From Clostridia bacterium (GTDB lineage: Bacteria; Bacillota; Clostridia; Oscillospirales; CAG-272): a stretch of DNA of 64,000 nt. Positions 43,589 to 50,662 of the stretch are shown one piece after another. The position numbers were made by a program, and so were the translations under genes. Position 1 is the stretch's first letter. Each line of letters starts with the position of its first letter. The stretch lies in assembly GCA_017403155.1 (NCBI GenBank), contig JAFQOP010000011.1, positions 1-64,000 of the forward strand. The letters are read 5' to 3'. The notes beneath the pieces are model-generated. The model searched no databases and was not told the origin of the DNA. It saw nothing but the letters and a program-made list of their open reading frames with translations.

Positions 43589-43737
43589 TTGTGTGAATTG
43601 TTCCTTTTCCTTTCTTGTTGCCGATTTATCGGGGTAAACATATTTTGCATCGATCGAGGTATTTTTAAACAGAGAATATTATAAAATTTCCCATATTGCA
43701 ATAATAACGACAATCTATAATCATTATATGTCGCCAT
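43585..43737 (-). CDS. Short open frame in the antitoxin position before mazF (doubtful)
   Basis: 50 codons from ATG at 43737. Its stop overlaps the mazF start by ATGA. AAGGG lies seven bases upstream. Against it: the codons are AT-rich and unlike nearby genes, the product (MATYNDYRL at the start, a basic tail KRNNSHK) has no ribbon-helix-helix pattern, and the hairpin at 43755-43803 lies directly upstream with no promoter between. It may be chance. Confidence 0.2.
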   Translation of the reverse strand: MATYNDYRLSLLLQYGKFYNILCLKIPRSMQNMFTPINRQQERKRNNSHK

Positions 43738-43754
43738 CAAGCCCTTGGATATAA

Positions 43755-43803
43755 AAAAGCCCGCACCGACCTGCCACCTTTGTGGGCTCGGCTTGGGCTT
43801 TTC
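43755..43803. terminator. Probable terminator near DUF378 gene
   Basis: AAAAGCCC and GGGCTTTT enclose an inner stem GCCCGCAC/GTGGGCT-like pairing, with A-run and T-run on the outside. It should end the DUF378 transcript on the minus strand. Confidence 0.6.
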
Positions 43804-43807
43804 CTTT

Positions 43808-44026
43808 TTACGCGTGGCTCTCGGCTATCTCGTCATTGGGGTGGAAGAGCATAGAGATGCACCAGATACCCGCAATAGCAACGAGGACGTAGATGATCCT
43901 TGCCATAATCGTGGCAGGACCTCCCGAGATAAACGCAACGAGGTCGAAGTCAAACAGACCAACCAGACCCCAGTTGAGCGTGCCTATAATAGCTATTATA
44001 AGCGCGATTTTGTTCGCTATCATCAT
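43808..44026 (-). CDS. DUF378 small membrane protein
   Basis: 72 residues with two hydrophobic segments. The family hallmark IALIIAIIGTLNWGLVGLFDFDLV (near 7-30) is followed by ARIIYVLVAIAGIWCISML. DUF378 proteins are widespread in Firmicutes and have no known function. There are two adjacent ATG codons; either may be used. Confidence 0.88.
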   Translation of the reverse strand: MMIANKIALIIAIIGTLNWGLVGLFDFDLVAFISGGPATIMARIIYVLVAIAGIWCISMLFHPNDEIAESHA

Positions 44027-44101
44027 TTCCGTATAAACCTCGGTTCATTTTTTGTGGATTGCTCCGTCATTATCATTCCAAGATTCTCGTCGGATTATAC
44101 C

Positions 44102-44806
44102 TCAATCATCAAAGCTCGGTCTGCCCGAGCCAAATCCTTCCTTTAAAATTTCAAGCGCGCGCTTTTCAATGCGCGAGACGTATGAGCGCGATATGCCGAG
44201 CTTTTTTGCAACCTCCCTTTGTGTCAGCGGCTCCGTGCCGAAAAGCCCGTATCGGAGCACGACAATCTCGCGCTCTCTGCCGTCAAGACGGGTGTCGATA
44301 AGCTCTCCGAGCCTCTTTACGTAGCCCCCGAGCTCAATATCCTCGTCCATTGTGTCCTCGCTCGCCATAATATCGAGGTAGGTCAGGGGATTGCCGTCCT
44401 TGTCGATATCTATCGTCTCGTTTATCGAGACCTCGTTCGAGCTTTTTTTCTTGGAACGGAAATACATAAGTATTTCGTTCTGTATGCACTTTGCTCCGTA
44501 GGTTGCAAAGCGCGTGCCCAGCTCGGACTTAAAGCTGTCAACCGCCTTGATAAGCCCGAGCGTGCCGATGGACAGCAGCTCGTCTGGCGAGCCAAAGGAT
44601 GAATAGTATTTTCTGATTACGTGAGAAACGAGGCGCAGATTGTGTTCAATCAGCTTGCCGCGCGCGTCCTCGTCGGCGTGCACCCTCATTTTTTCGAAAA
44701 GCTCACGCTCCTCCGCGGAGGATAGCGGCGGCGGAAAGCTGTCCGCGCTGTCCAGTCCCAGCACAAGAAAGATAAATCTCAAAAGCAGTTGTGTTATTCC
44801 AAGCAT
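44102..44806 (-). CDS. sigK: RNA polymerase sigma-K factor (late mother-cell sporulation)
   Basis: 234 residues in one piece, with no skin-type insertion. The short hydrophobic N terminus (LGITQLLLRFIFLVLG) fits the pro-sequence that is cleaved on activation. Region 2 has EHNLRLVSHVIRKYY and DELLSIGTLGLIKAVDSF, then RFATYGAKCIQNEILMYFRS. Region 4 has TQREVAKKLGISRSYVSRIEKRAL, almost the same as known SigK proteins. SigE shares much of this, but the N-terminal FPPPLSSAEE block favours SigK. Its ribosome site AAGGAGG lies inside a terminator-like hairpin. Confidence 0.9.
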   Translation of the reverse strand: MLGITQLLLRFIFLVLGLDSADSFPPPLSSAEERELFEKMRVHADEDARGKLIEHNLRLVSHVIRKYYSSFGSPDELLSIGTLGLIKAVDSFKSELGTRFATYGAKCIQNEILMYFRSKKKSSNEVSINETIDIDKDGNPLTYLDIMASEDTMDEDIELGGYVKRLGELIDTRLDGREREIVVLRYGLFGTEPLTQREVAKKLGISRSYVSRIEKRALEILKEGFGSGRPSFDD

Positions 44807-44852
44807 AAAAAAAGCCTCCTTGCATTTTTTGAATTATATGCAAGGGAGGGCT
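44807..44852 (-). terminator. Terminator/attenuator covering the sigK ribosome site
   Basis: On the minus strand AGCCCTCCCTTGCAT (44852-44838) pairs with ATGCAAGGAGGCT (44825-44813) with two bulged bases, followed by seven T just before the sigK start. It begins five bases after the stop of the upstream regulator gene. AAGGAGG in the hairpin is also the sigK ribosome-binding site. Confidence 0.75.
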
Positions 44853-44856
44853 TGGT

Positions 44857-45537
44857 CTATTTGTATACGGGATTTTTTGCCTGCTCCATTACCTCGGGTG
44901 TGAGGATGGAATACCCCTCGCCAAAGGTGGGGCGGATAAGGCTTCTGCCGAATATTGTGGCGAACTTCTTGTTCATAACGGATATGTGCGTGCGCACGTT
45001 TGAAACCTCGGGGCGTCTGTGCTGTCTGTAAGAAAGCTCGAGTATCCTCTCTGAGCTGATTGGCACGGGATATGAGGAGATGAGAGCTCTGAGAATCATA
45101 CACTCAGTCTTTGTGAAGGGGAGGGGAGTGCCGAGGTATTCGGGTGCGCGCCTCTCGCGGCTGACGTCTATTCCCGCAAGAGTATATCTGCCGGGGACGG
45201 GGAGGGCTCGCTCCTCGCAGTAGGCTTGAATTTTGTTAACAATTCCCGTCGCTCCACAGCCGAGAGGGCAGTATAGGTCGACAAGAGGTGAGAGCGCGTC
45301 CTCGCATTCACCGACTGCAAAAACGGGGATTCCCGTAGCGTAGCGCCTGAGCCTTGTGAGGTAGTCGCGTCCGTCGGGCAGTGTGCTCGGTGAGGATAAT
45401 ATAATCGCGCGGTAGGTGTGGCGGATTTCCCCAAGTGCCTCCTTGGGTGTTGTGCCGAGCGAGAGTATGCCGAGATAATGCAGCATATCCGATAGATTTT
45501 GTGCCGCATCGCGGCTTTTATCAATTACAAGTATCAT
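44857..45537 (-). CDS. Response-regulator-like winged-helix protein with degenerate receiver
   Basis: 226 residues. The N-terminal part (about 1-115) has receiver-like pattern MILVIDKSRDAAQNLSDML. The expected phospho-acceptor Asp at the end of strand 3 is replaced: RAIILSSPSTLPDGRDYL has Ser48-Ser49. Asp6 remains from the acidic pair. The C-terminal part (about 130-215) is an OmpR-type winged helix (PFTKTECMILRALISSYP, VSNVRTHISVMNKKF). It probably acts without phosphorylation. It lies directly upstream of sigK and is divergent from the SDR gene with back-to-back promoters. Target genes unknown. Confidence 0.8.
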   Translation of the reverse strand: MILVIDKSRDAAQNLSDMLHYLGILSLGTTPKEALGEIRHTYRAIILSSPSTLPDGRDYLTRLRRYATGIPVFAVGECEDALSPLVDLYCPLGCGATGIVNKIQAYCEERALPVPGRYTLAGIDVSRERRAPEYLGTPLPFTKTECMILRALISSYPVPISSERILELSYRQHRRPEVSNVRTHISVMNKKFATIFGRSLIRPTFGEGYSILTPEVMEQAKNPVYK

Positions 45538-45557
45538 TTTTTCATCTCCTTTTCAAC

Positions 45558-45625
45558 ATATTAGATGCATATCTTGTATATGTCAACACTTTTTTCTTGA
45601 CAGTGCAAAAAAAAGTGTATATAAT
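45558..45625. promoter_or_regulatory. Back-to-back consensus promoters
   Basis: Plus strand: TTGACA (45597-45602), 17 bp, TATAAT (45620-45625), for the SDR gene. Minus strand: TTGACA (45586-45581), 17 bp, TAATAT (45563-45558), for the response-regulator-like gene. The two -35 boxes are ten bases apart, so polymerase binding at one should exclude the other. Confidence 0.8.
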
Positions 45626-45670
45626 AAACGTATGACAAATTAATTTGCAAAAACGGGTGGAATATATATT

Positions 45671-46387
45671 ATGAAAACAGTTCTTATCACCGGCGGTAGC
45701 CGCGGAATCGGGCGCGCCGCGGTGCGCCTCTTTGCCGAGCGAGGATACCGCGTGGCATTCACGTACAAGACGTCGACAGAGGCAGCAGAGGAGCTTTCGC
45801 GCAGCACAGGCGCTCTTGCCATAAGGGCAGACAGCACATCCAAGACCGATGTAGCGCGCGCAGTAAGAGAAACGGAAGAAAAGCTCGGAATGGTGGAAAT
45901 CCTGATAAATAATTCGGCAGTTTCGTCATTCTCGCTCTTTGGCGACATAACACTCGAGGAGTGGCACCGCCTCTTCTCCGAGAACGTGGACAGCGCCTTT
46001 TTGTATACCAAGGCGGTTCTGCCCTCAATGATAAGAGAGAAGGCGGGCTGCATTATAAACGTCTCGAGCGTGTGGGGCATCGAGGGCTCCTCCTGCGAGG
46101 TGCACTACTCCGCCACCAAGGCTGCTCTTGTCGGCATGACGCGCGCTCTTGCCAAGGAGGTAGGACCCTCGGGCATCCGCGTTAACTGTATTGCCCCCGG
46201 TGTTATCGACACGGATATGAATTCCGCTCTTGACGAGGAGGCTATGCGTGCTCTCGCCTCCGACACTCCCCTCATGCGCATCGGCAAGCCCGAGGAGGTT
46301 GCAAGGACGGCGCTCTTCCTTGCCGAGGACTCGTCCTCGTTTATTACGGGCGCTGTGATAAACGTCAGCGGTGGCTTCACCGTTTGA
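45671..46387 (+). CDS. SDR-family oxidoreductase (FabG-like)
   Basis: 238 residues. NADP(H)-binding TGGSRGIGRAAV (about 7-18), NNSAV (about 80-84), catalytic Ser (INVSSVWG, about 137) and Tyr-x-x-x-Lys (YSATKAALVG, about 150), and the end SSSFITGAVINVSGG. This is the classical short-chain dehydrogenase layout. 3-Oxoacyl-ACP reductases and the reductase YmfI, which acts on modified EF-P, both look like this, and I cannot decide between them. It has its own consensus promoter. Confidence 0.9.
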   Translation: MKTVLITGGSRGIGRAAVRLFAERGYRVAFTYKTSTEAAEELSRSTGALAIRADSTSKTDVARAVRETEEKLGMVEILINNSAVSSFSLFGDITLEEWHRLFSENVDSAFLYTKAVLPSMIREKAGCIINVSSVWGIEGSSCEVHYSATKAALVGMTRALAKEVGPSGIRVNCIAPGVIDTDMNSALDEEAMRALASDTPLMRIGKPEEVARTALFLAEDSSSFITGAVINVSGGFTV

Positions 46388-46439
46388 GGTGGGTAAAAAT
46401 CGGGTCGAAAAATTTAAATTGTAAATATTTTAAAAGGTA

Positions 46440-46468
46440 TTGCTTTTTTATTTTTATTTTGCTATAAT
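46440..46468 (+). promoter_or_regulatory. Promoter of the SRP RNA gene
   Basis: TTGCTT (46440-46445), 17 bp, TATAAT (46463-46468). Transcription should start near 46475. Confidence 0.75.
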
Positions 46469-46489
46469 ATAAAGGCTCTTGATTAATGA

Positions 46490-46805
46490 GGGCTTATCGA
46501 TGCGTCGAGTGGAGCCATACCAGCCGGGGAAGTAGCGGTGCCTTGTACCTGAAATCCGCTATAGCAGGGGTCAATTCCTCCCCCGAGGGCTGTATTTGTG
46601 TGGTCTGCGCCGTCACCTTCTGTGTTGAAGAGTGGGTCTTGTGCAATCCGAGGCTGTGAACCATGTCAGGTGGGGAACCAAGCAGCATTAAGCGGTTTAT
46701 CGGGTGTGCCACAGGGGTGCCTGCTCGGAGCAGGAGGGGCGGTTAACGCGTGTAAGTGCATCTCGACGGAGAGGTGTATGGTTCTTCTCGACGTATCGAT
46801 TATAT
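46490..46805 (+). ncRNA. ffs: Signal recognition particle RNA, large Firmicute type
   Basis: The 5' Alu-like part has the conserved GGGGAAGTAGCGGTGCC and ATCCGCTATAGCAGGGG blocks (about 46525-46582). The domain IV hairpin CATGTCAGGTGGGGAACCAAGCAGC (first blocks near 46660) has the GGAA-type loop and the A-rich bulge that bind Ffh. The terminal stem pairs ATCGATGCGTCGAG (46496-46509) with CTCGACGTATCGAT (46787-46800), and AGCCATACC (46513-46521) with GGTGTATGGTT (46773-46783). It lies directly before dnaX, its usual place in Firmicutes. Exact ends are estimates. Confidence 0.93.
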
Positions 46806-46880
46806 GAGATTTCAGAGGCGCTGCGGAATAACGCCGTTATGCCGCCGCGCTTTTCTTTTTTTACGGAGGGAGGTGCCCCT

Positions 46881-48476
46881 ATGAGCGAGTATAGGGCACT
46901 GTACCGCAAATGGCGTCCTACGGATTTTGACGACGTGTGCGGTCAGGACAGAATAACCGATATACTCAAATATGAGGTTGAGGTGGGGAAGATATCCCAC
47001 GCATACCTTTTCTGCGGCTCGCGCGGAACAGGTAAGACGAGCTGCGCCAAGATACTTGCCAAGGCGGTAAACTGCGAAAGACCGAGAAACGGCAATCCCT
47101 GCAACGAGTGCGAGGCTTGTCGCTCGATTGATGCGGGCATCGCCACCGACGTTATAGAGATGGACGCAGCGAGCAACAACGGTGTTGATAACGTAAGAAG
47201 CCTCAAGGATGAGATAAGCTTTACTCCCGCGCTCCTCAAGTACCGAGTTTATATTATAGACGAGGTGCATATGATGTCCGGTGCCGCGTTCAACGCGCTT
47301 CTCAAGACTCTCGAGGAGCCGCCCGCATACGTCGTGTTCATCCTTGCAACCACCGAGTTCAACAAGCTGCCGACCACGATAGTATCCCGTTGCCAGCGCT
47401 TCGACTTCCGCCGTATAAGCTCCGACGTTATTGTCGACAGACTTATGCACATATCCCGTGAGGAGGGAATCGAGCTTGCCGACGACGGTGCCCGTCTCAT
47501 CGCGCGTGCCTCGCGCGGCGGTCTGCGTGATGCGGTGAGCCTGCTCGAGCTTTGCGCGGGCTCAAAGAGGCTTATCGACGCACCCTTCGTTGCCGAGACT
47601 ATCGGCACCGCAGACAGGGAGAGCGCGTATTCGCTCATATCCGCGATTGCAAGGTCCGACTATGCAACCGTATATTCGATAATCCGCGAGATAGTAATGG
47701 GCAGCGGAGATATATCCGTATTCTGGCAGGAGCTTATAGACTCCTACCGAGATATAATGGTAGTTAAAAACACCGACAAGGCAAAAGCGTATCTCGACCT
47801 CACCGAGGGGGAGTACGAGAGGGTGAAGGGCATAGCTGAGGAGTTTACCATGGCGCGCCTCACCTACCATACCACCGTCCTCGAGGCGGCTCTCGGCGAT
47901 ATGCAGAGGGCGGTCAACTCCAAGCGCAGTATTGCCGAGATAGCTCTCACAAGAATGTGCAACGCGCGCCTTATGACAACCCCCGAGGCTCTTGCCGTGA
48001 GGGTCGAGGAGCTGGAGAAGCAGCTCTCGATGATAAGGATGGGCGTGCCCGTCACCCCCACAGCCCAAGCGCCTGCCCCGACCCCGGCACAGGAGAGGGA
48101 GCGGCAGGAGGAGCCAAAGGCTCCCGCGGCGCATGAGCAGACTGCCGTGGCAAAGAGCGCTCCCGAGGCAAAGCAGCAGAATGCCGGCGTATATTCCGCA
48201 TGGGGCGCTGTGCTTGAGCGGATAGCAGAGATAAAGAAGCCCCTCTCAAGCCAGTTTGTCGGCGCAGTTGCCCATCGCACGGGCGAGTACAGCTTTGTAA
48301 TTAAAATGAACCGTTTCTTTGCTGACCGACTGAAATCAAGCGCGCAGGACAGCGCGATAGTGCGCGGCGCAATAGCAGAGGCGGAGGGCGTCAGTCCCGA
48401 TAAGGTCACCGTTTCCTTCGAGCCGAGGGAAGAGGGCGGCGGAGTCGGAGTGCGCTCGGATTTGGATAAAATATAA
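46881..48476 (+). CDS. dnaX: DNA polymerase III subunits gamma and tau
   Basis: 531 residues. Clamp-loader ATPase. Start at 46881 (SEYRALYRKWRP), which follows GGAGGGAGG; longer frames run back into the SRP RNA and are not used. Walker A CGSRGTGKTS (about 45-54), zinc Cys cluster CERPRNGNPCNECEAC (about 63-78), DEVHMMS Walker B and sensor ATTEFNKLP. After about residue 370 comes a Pro/Ala/Glu-rich linker (TAQAPAPTPAQE), then a short tau-like C-terminal domain. First of dnaX-ebfC-recR. Confidence 0.96.
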   Translation: MSEYRALYRKWRPTDFDDVCGQDRITDILKYEVEVGKISHAYLFCGSRGTGKTSCAKILAKAVNCERPRNGNPCNECEACRSIDAGIATDVIEMDAASNNGVDNVRSLKDEISFTPALLKYRVYIIDEVHMMSGAAFNALLKTLEEPPAYVVFILATTEFNKLPTTIVSRCQRFDFRRISSDVIVDRLMHISREEGIELADDGARLIARASRGGLRDAVSLLELCAGSKRLIDAPFVAETIGTADRESAYSLISAIARSDYATVYSIIREIVMGSGDISVFWQELIDSYRDIMVVKNTDKAKAYLDLTEGEYERVKGIAEEFTMARLTYHTTVLEAALGDMQRAVNSKRSIAEIALTRMCNARLMTTPEALAVRVEELEKQLSMIRMGVPVTPTAQAPAPTPAQERERQEEPKAPAAHEQTAVAKSAPEAKQQNAGVYSAWGAVLERIAEIKKPLSSQFVGAVAHRTGEYSFVIKMNRFFADRLKSSAQDSAIVRGAIAEAEGVSPDKVTVSFEPREEGGGVGVRSDLDKI

Positions 48477-48493
48477 TTTGGAGGAATAAAAAA

Positions 48494-48835
48494 ATGAAGG
48501 TTAGAATACCCCAGAGCGGCGGTCCTGCCAACATCCAGGCAATGATGAAGCAGGCACAGAAGATGCAGGAGGATATGGCTGCAAAGCAGGAGGAGCTCGA
48601 TGCGTGCGAGTATGACGTGGCAGCAGGCGGCGGTGTCGTTAACGTAAAGATAAACGGCAAGAAGGAAATCCTCTCCGTAAAGCTTTCTCCCGAGGTTGTG
48701 GACCCCGATGACATTGAGACCCTCGAGGACCTCGTTGTTGCTGCTGTAAACGAGGCGCTCAAGAAGGTTGAGGCTATCAACGCAGAGGAAATGGCGAAGA
48801 TAACGGGCAGCATCGGTCTTCCCGGTATGTTCTGA
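48494..48835 (+). CDS. ebfC: YbaB/EbfC nucleoid-associated protein
   Basis: 113 residues. Small dimeric DNA-binding protein with the family pattern NIQAMMKQAQKMQEDMAAKQEEL (about 14-36) and the central beta part VNVKINGKKEILSVKLSPEVVDPDD, ending GSIGLPGMF. GGAGG precedes it. It sits between dnaX and recR as in most bacteria; only two bases separate it from recR. Confidence 0.96.
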   Translation: MKVRIPQSGGPANIQAMMKQAQKMQEDMAAKQEELDACEYDVAAGGGVVNVKINGKKEILSVKLSPEVVDPDDIETLEDLVVAAVNEALKKVEAINAEEMAKITGSIGLPGMF

Positions 48836-48837
48836 TA

Positions 48838-49440
48838 ATGGCAGAGTATATTGCGCCTATTCAAAGGCTGATTGAGGAATTCAGACGTCTGCCGGGTGTC
48901 GGCGCCAAGACGGCTGCGCGTTATGCGTTTGCCACCCTCGAGCTGACAGACGAGCAAACGGCTCGCTTTGCCGATGCGATAACAGCAATAAAGAGGGACG
49001 TCCACAGGTGTCCCATCTGCTTTTCGCTCTCTGTGTCGTGTGAGATGTGTGAGATATGTGCAAGCGAGGACAGAGATACGTCGGTTATCTGCGTTGTAGA
49101 GGATGCGAAGGACGTTATGGTAATGGAGAGAGTAAGAGGCTACAAGGGCGTTTATCACGTGCTTGGCGGTGCACTCTCACCGATTGATAATATAACAGCG
49201 CAGGACCTCACCTTTGCCGAGCTTGTAGACAGGGTAAAGAGCACAGAGGTGCGCGAGGTTATTATTGCAACCAATCCCACCCCCGGCGGTGATACGACCG
49301 CCGCATATCTTGCAAGGATTCTCGAGCCCTATGAGGTGCGCGTATCCCGACTTGCCTACGGTATCCCCGTAGGAGGAGATATAGAGTATGCCGACGAGGT
49401 TACTCTGTCGCGTGCTATGGAGGGCAGACGCTTCTTTTAA
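48838..49440 (+). CDS. recR: Recombination mediator RecR
   Basis: 200 residues. Works with RecO in loading RecA on gapped DNA. Helix-hairpin-helix LPGVGAKTAARYA (about 17-29), zinc finger CPICFSLSVSCEMCEIC (about 60-76), and the Toprim domain (SVICVVEDAKDVMVME, YHVLGGALSPID, EVIIATNPTPGGDTTAAYLA). RecO is encoded later in this window (57549-58334). Confidence 0.97.
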   Translation: MAEYIAPIQRLIEEFRRLPGVGAKTAARYAFATLELTDEQTARFADAITAIKRDVHRCPICFSLSVSCEMCEICASEDRDTSVICVVEDAKDVMVMERVRGYKGVYHVLGGALSPIDNITAQDLTFAELVDRVKSTEVREVIIATNPTPGGDTTAAYLARILEPYEVRVSRLAYGIPVGGDIEYADEVTLSRAMEGRRFF

Positions 49441-49454
49441 TTGAATATTTACCC

Positions 49455-49492
49455 AAGGTCGGCACACCGCTCGGTGTGCCGACCTCTTTTTT
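49455..49492. terminator. Bidirectional intrinsic terminator
   Basis: AGGTCGGCACACCG pairs with CGGTGTGCCGACCT (49456-49485) followed by CTTTTTT. It separates the convergent recR and spo0A genes. Confidence 0.9.
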
Positions 49493-49495
49493 GCG

Positions 49496-50269
49496 TTATA
49501 TTGTTGCCAGCTTGTACTTGAGGCGCAGATTGTCTGCTATCATTGCGATAAATTCGGAGTTTGTGGGCTTGCCGCGCGAGTTCTGGATTGTGTAGCCGAA
49601 GTAGGCGTTGAGGGTGTCGACGTCACCTCTGTCCCACGCAACCTCGATGGCGTGTCTGATTGCTCTCTCAACTCGGGAGGTCGTTGTTCCGTATTTCTTG
49701 GCAACGGAGGGGTAGAGTATTTTTGTTACAGAGTTGATTATCTCGTTGTTCTCCACGGTCATGAGAATGGCACAGCGCAGATACTGATATCCCTTGATGT
49801 GTGCAGGCACGCCAATCTGGTGGATTATCTTCGTAACCTGGCTCTCCAGCTCTGCGCTTGTGGCGCCCTTTGCCTCTGCCTCCTCCTTCTTCTTGTGCCT
49901 GATGAGCGACTCCATGTGGGAGATAAGCGCGGTAAAGTCGAAGGGCTTGGGCAGGCAGAGGTCGGCACCCGCCTCGGTTGCCTCGACGAGAATTGACTGC
50001 TTGATAACGGGGGAGGTAAGTATAAAGGAGGTCCCGTCGCGTCCCTCGAGCCTCTTCGTCTGGCGGATGATGCCGATGCCGTCGATGCCCGAGAGCCAGA
50101 GGTCGGTTATGATAATGGCGTACTTATTCTTGTAAATAAGCTCGAGCGCTCCGTCTCCGTCACATGCCTCGTCAAGCGCGGTGTAGCCCGCTTCGCCAAG
50201 ATTTTTCACAAGCCTCGCTCTTTCCTCGCTATTCTCGTTGCAGATAAGAATTTTCGTGTTGCTTTTCAT
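49496..50269 (-). CDS. spo0A: Sporulation master regulator Spo0A
   Basis: 257 residues. Receiver domain (about 5-125) with phospho-acceptor Asp56 ([10 protein letters not shown]), conserved Thr/Ser (FILTSP) and Lys (LPKPFD). The C-terminal Spo0A DNA-binding domain (about 145-257) is diagnostic: [47 protein letters not shown] and [14 protein letters not shown]. In the acidic pocket, the usual Asp-Asp pair is Asn11-Glu12. TAAGGAG precedes the start. It controls entry into sporulation. Confidence 0.97.
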   Translation of the reverse strand: MKSNTKILICNENSEERARLVKNLGEAGYTALDEACDGDGALELIYKNKYAIIITDLWLSGIDGIGIIRQTKRLEGRDGTSFILTSPVIKQSILVEATEAGADLCLPKPFDFTALISHMESLIRHKKKEEAEAKGATSAELESQVTKIIHQIGVPAHIKGYQYLRCAILMTVENNEIINSVTKILYPSVAKKYGTTTSRVERAIRHAIEVAWDRGDVDTLNAYFGYTIQNSRGKPTNSEFIAMIADNLRLKYKLATI

Positions 50270-50329
50270 TGTTTTTTCTCCTTACAAAATTAAAATTGGT
50301 AAAATATGGAAATTTTTGGAAGCAAATTT

Positions 50330-50359
50330 ATTCTACCATAGATGCTCGAAAAAAATCAA
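50330..50359 (-). promoter_or_regulatory. Likely promoter of spo0A
   Basis: On the minus strand TTGATT (50359-50354), 18 bp, TAGAAT (50335-50330). About 60 bp upstream of the start codon. No clear Spo0A box seen. Confidence 0.55.
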
Positions 50360-50402
50360 GGGGAAAAAAGCGAAAAGATTAACGAATTTGATAATCGAAA
50401 AA

Positions 50403-50417
50403 TGGTAAAATTTACCA
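50403..50417. promoter_or_regulatory. 15-bp palindrome between spo0A and pckG
   Basis: TGGTAAA-A-TTTACCA is a perfect palindrome. It lies about 45 bp upstream of the spo0A promoter and 150 bp upstream of the pckG promoter, in an otherwise featureless AT-rich gap of 393 bp. It may be an operator. Confidence 0.4.
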
Positions 50418-50564
50418 GTTTTTAAGAGGATACGACAGGCATTGACAGGGAAGAGGAAAATGCGCCCCAAAGCGCGCACATAAGCATATTTGCCATTTTT
50501 GCAGCAAATGAACGCTCCATATATGTGGATAATAGTATATTCATAAAAATATTTAATTTTGTTA

Positions 50565-50593
50565 TTGAAATACATAAAGTTTTATGCTATACT
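50565..50593 (+). promoter_or_regulatory. Promoter of pckG
   Basis: TTGAAA (50565-50570), 17 bp, TATACT (50588-50593) with TGC just before it (extended -10). AAGGAG at 50649-50654 precedes the start. Confidence 0.75.
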
Positions 50594-50662
50594 GTACTTG
50601 TGGAAAGTTGGATAATTTTTTCACAAGCAGACAAGATTATAATTTATTAAGGAGATAAACCA

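Noticed and set aside
45581..45602. Inverted repeat TGTCAA-10-TTGACA as operator
   Set aside because: It is explained by two -35 boxes of divergent promoters; no longer symmetry supports an operator.
46704..46880. N-terminal extension of dnaX
   Set aside because: It lies inside the SRP RNA gene; a strong ribosome site and the conserved N terminus start at 46881.
50333..50575. 80-codon frame on the minus strand upstream of pckG
   Set aside because: Product is a composition artefact of AT-rich DNA (Phe, Tyr, Ile, Lys); the frame covers the spo0A promoter.
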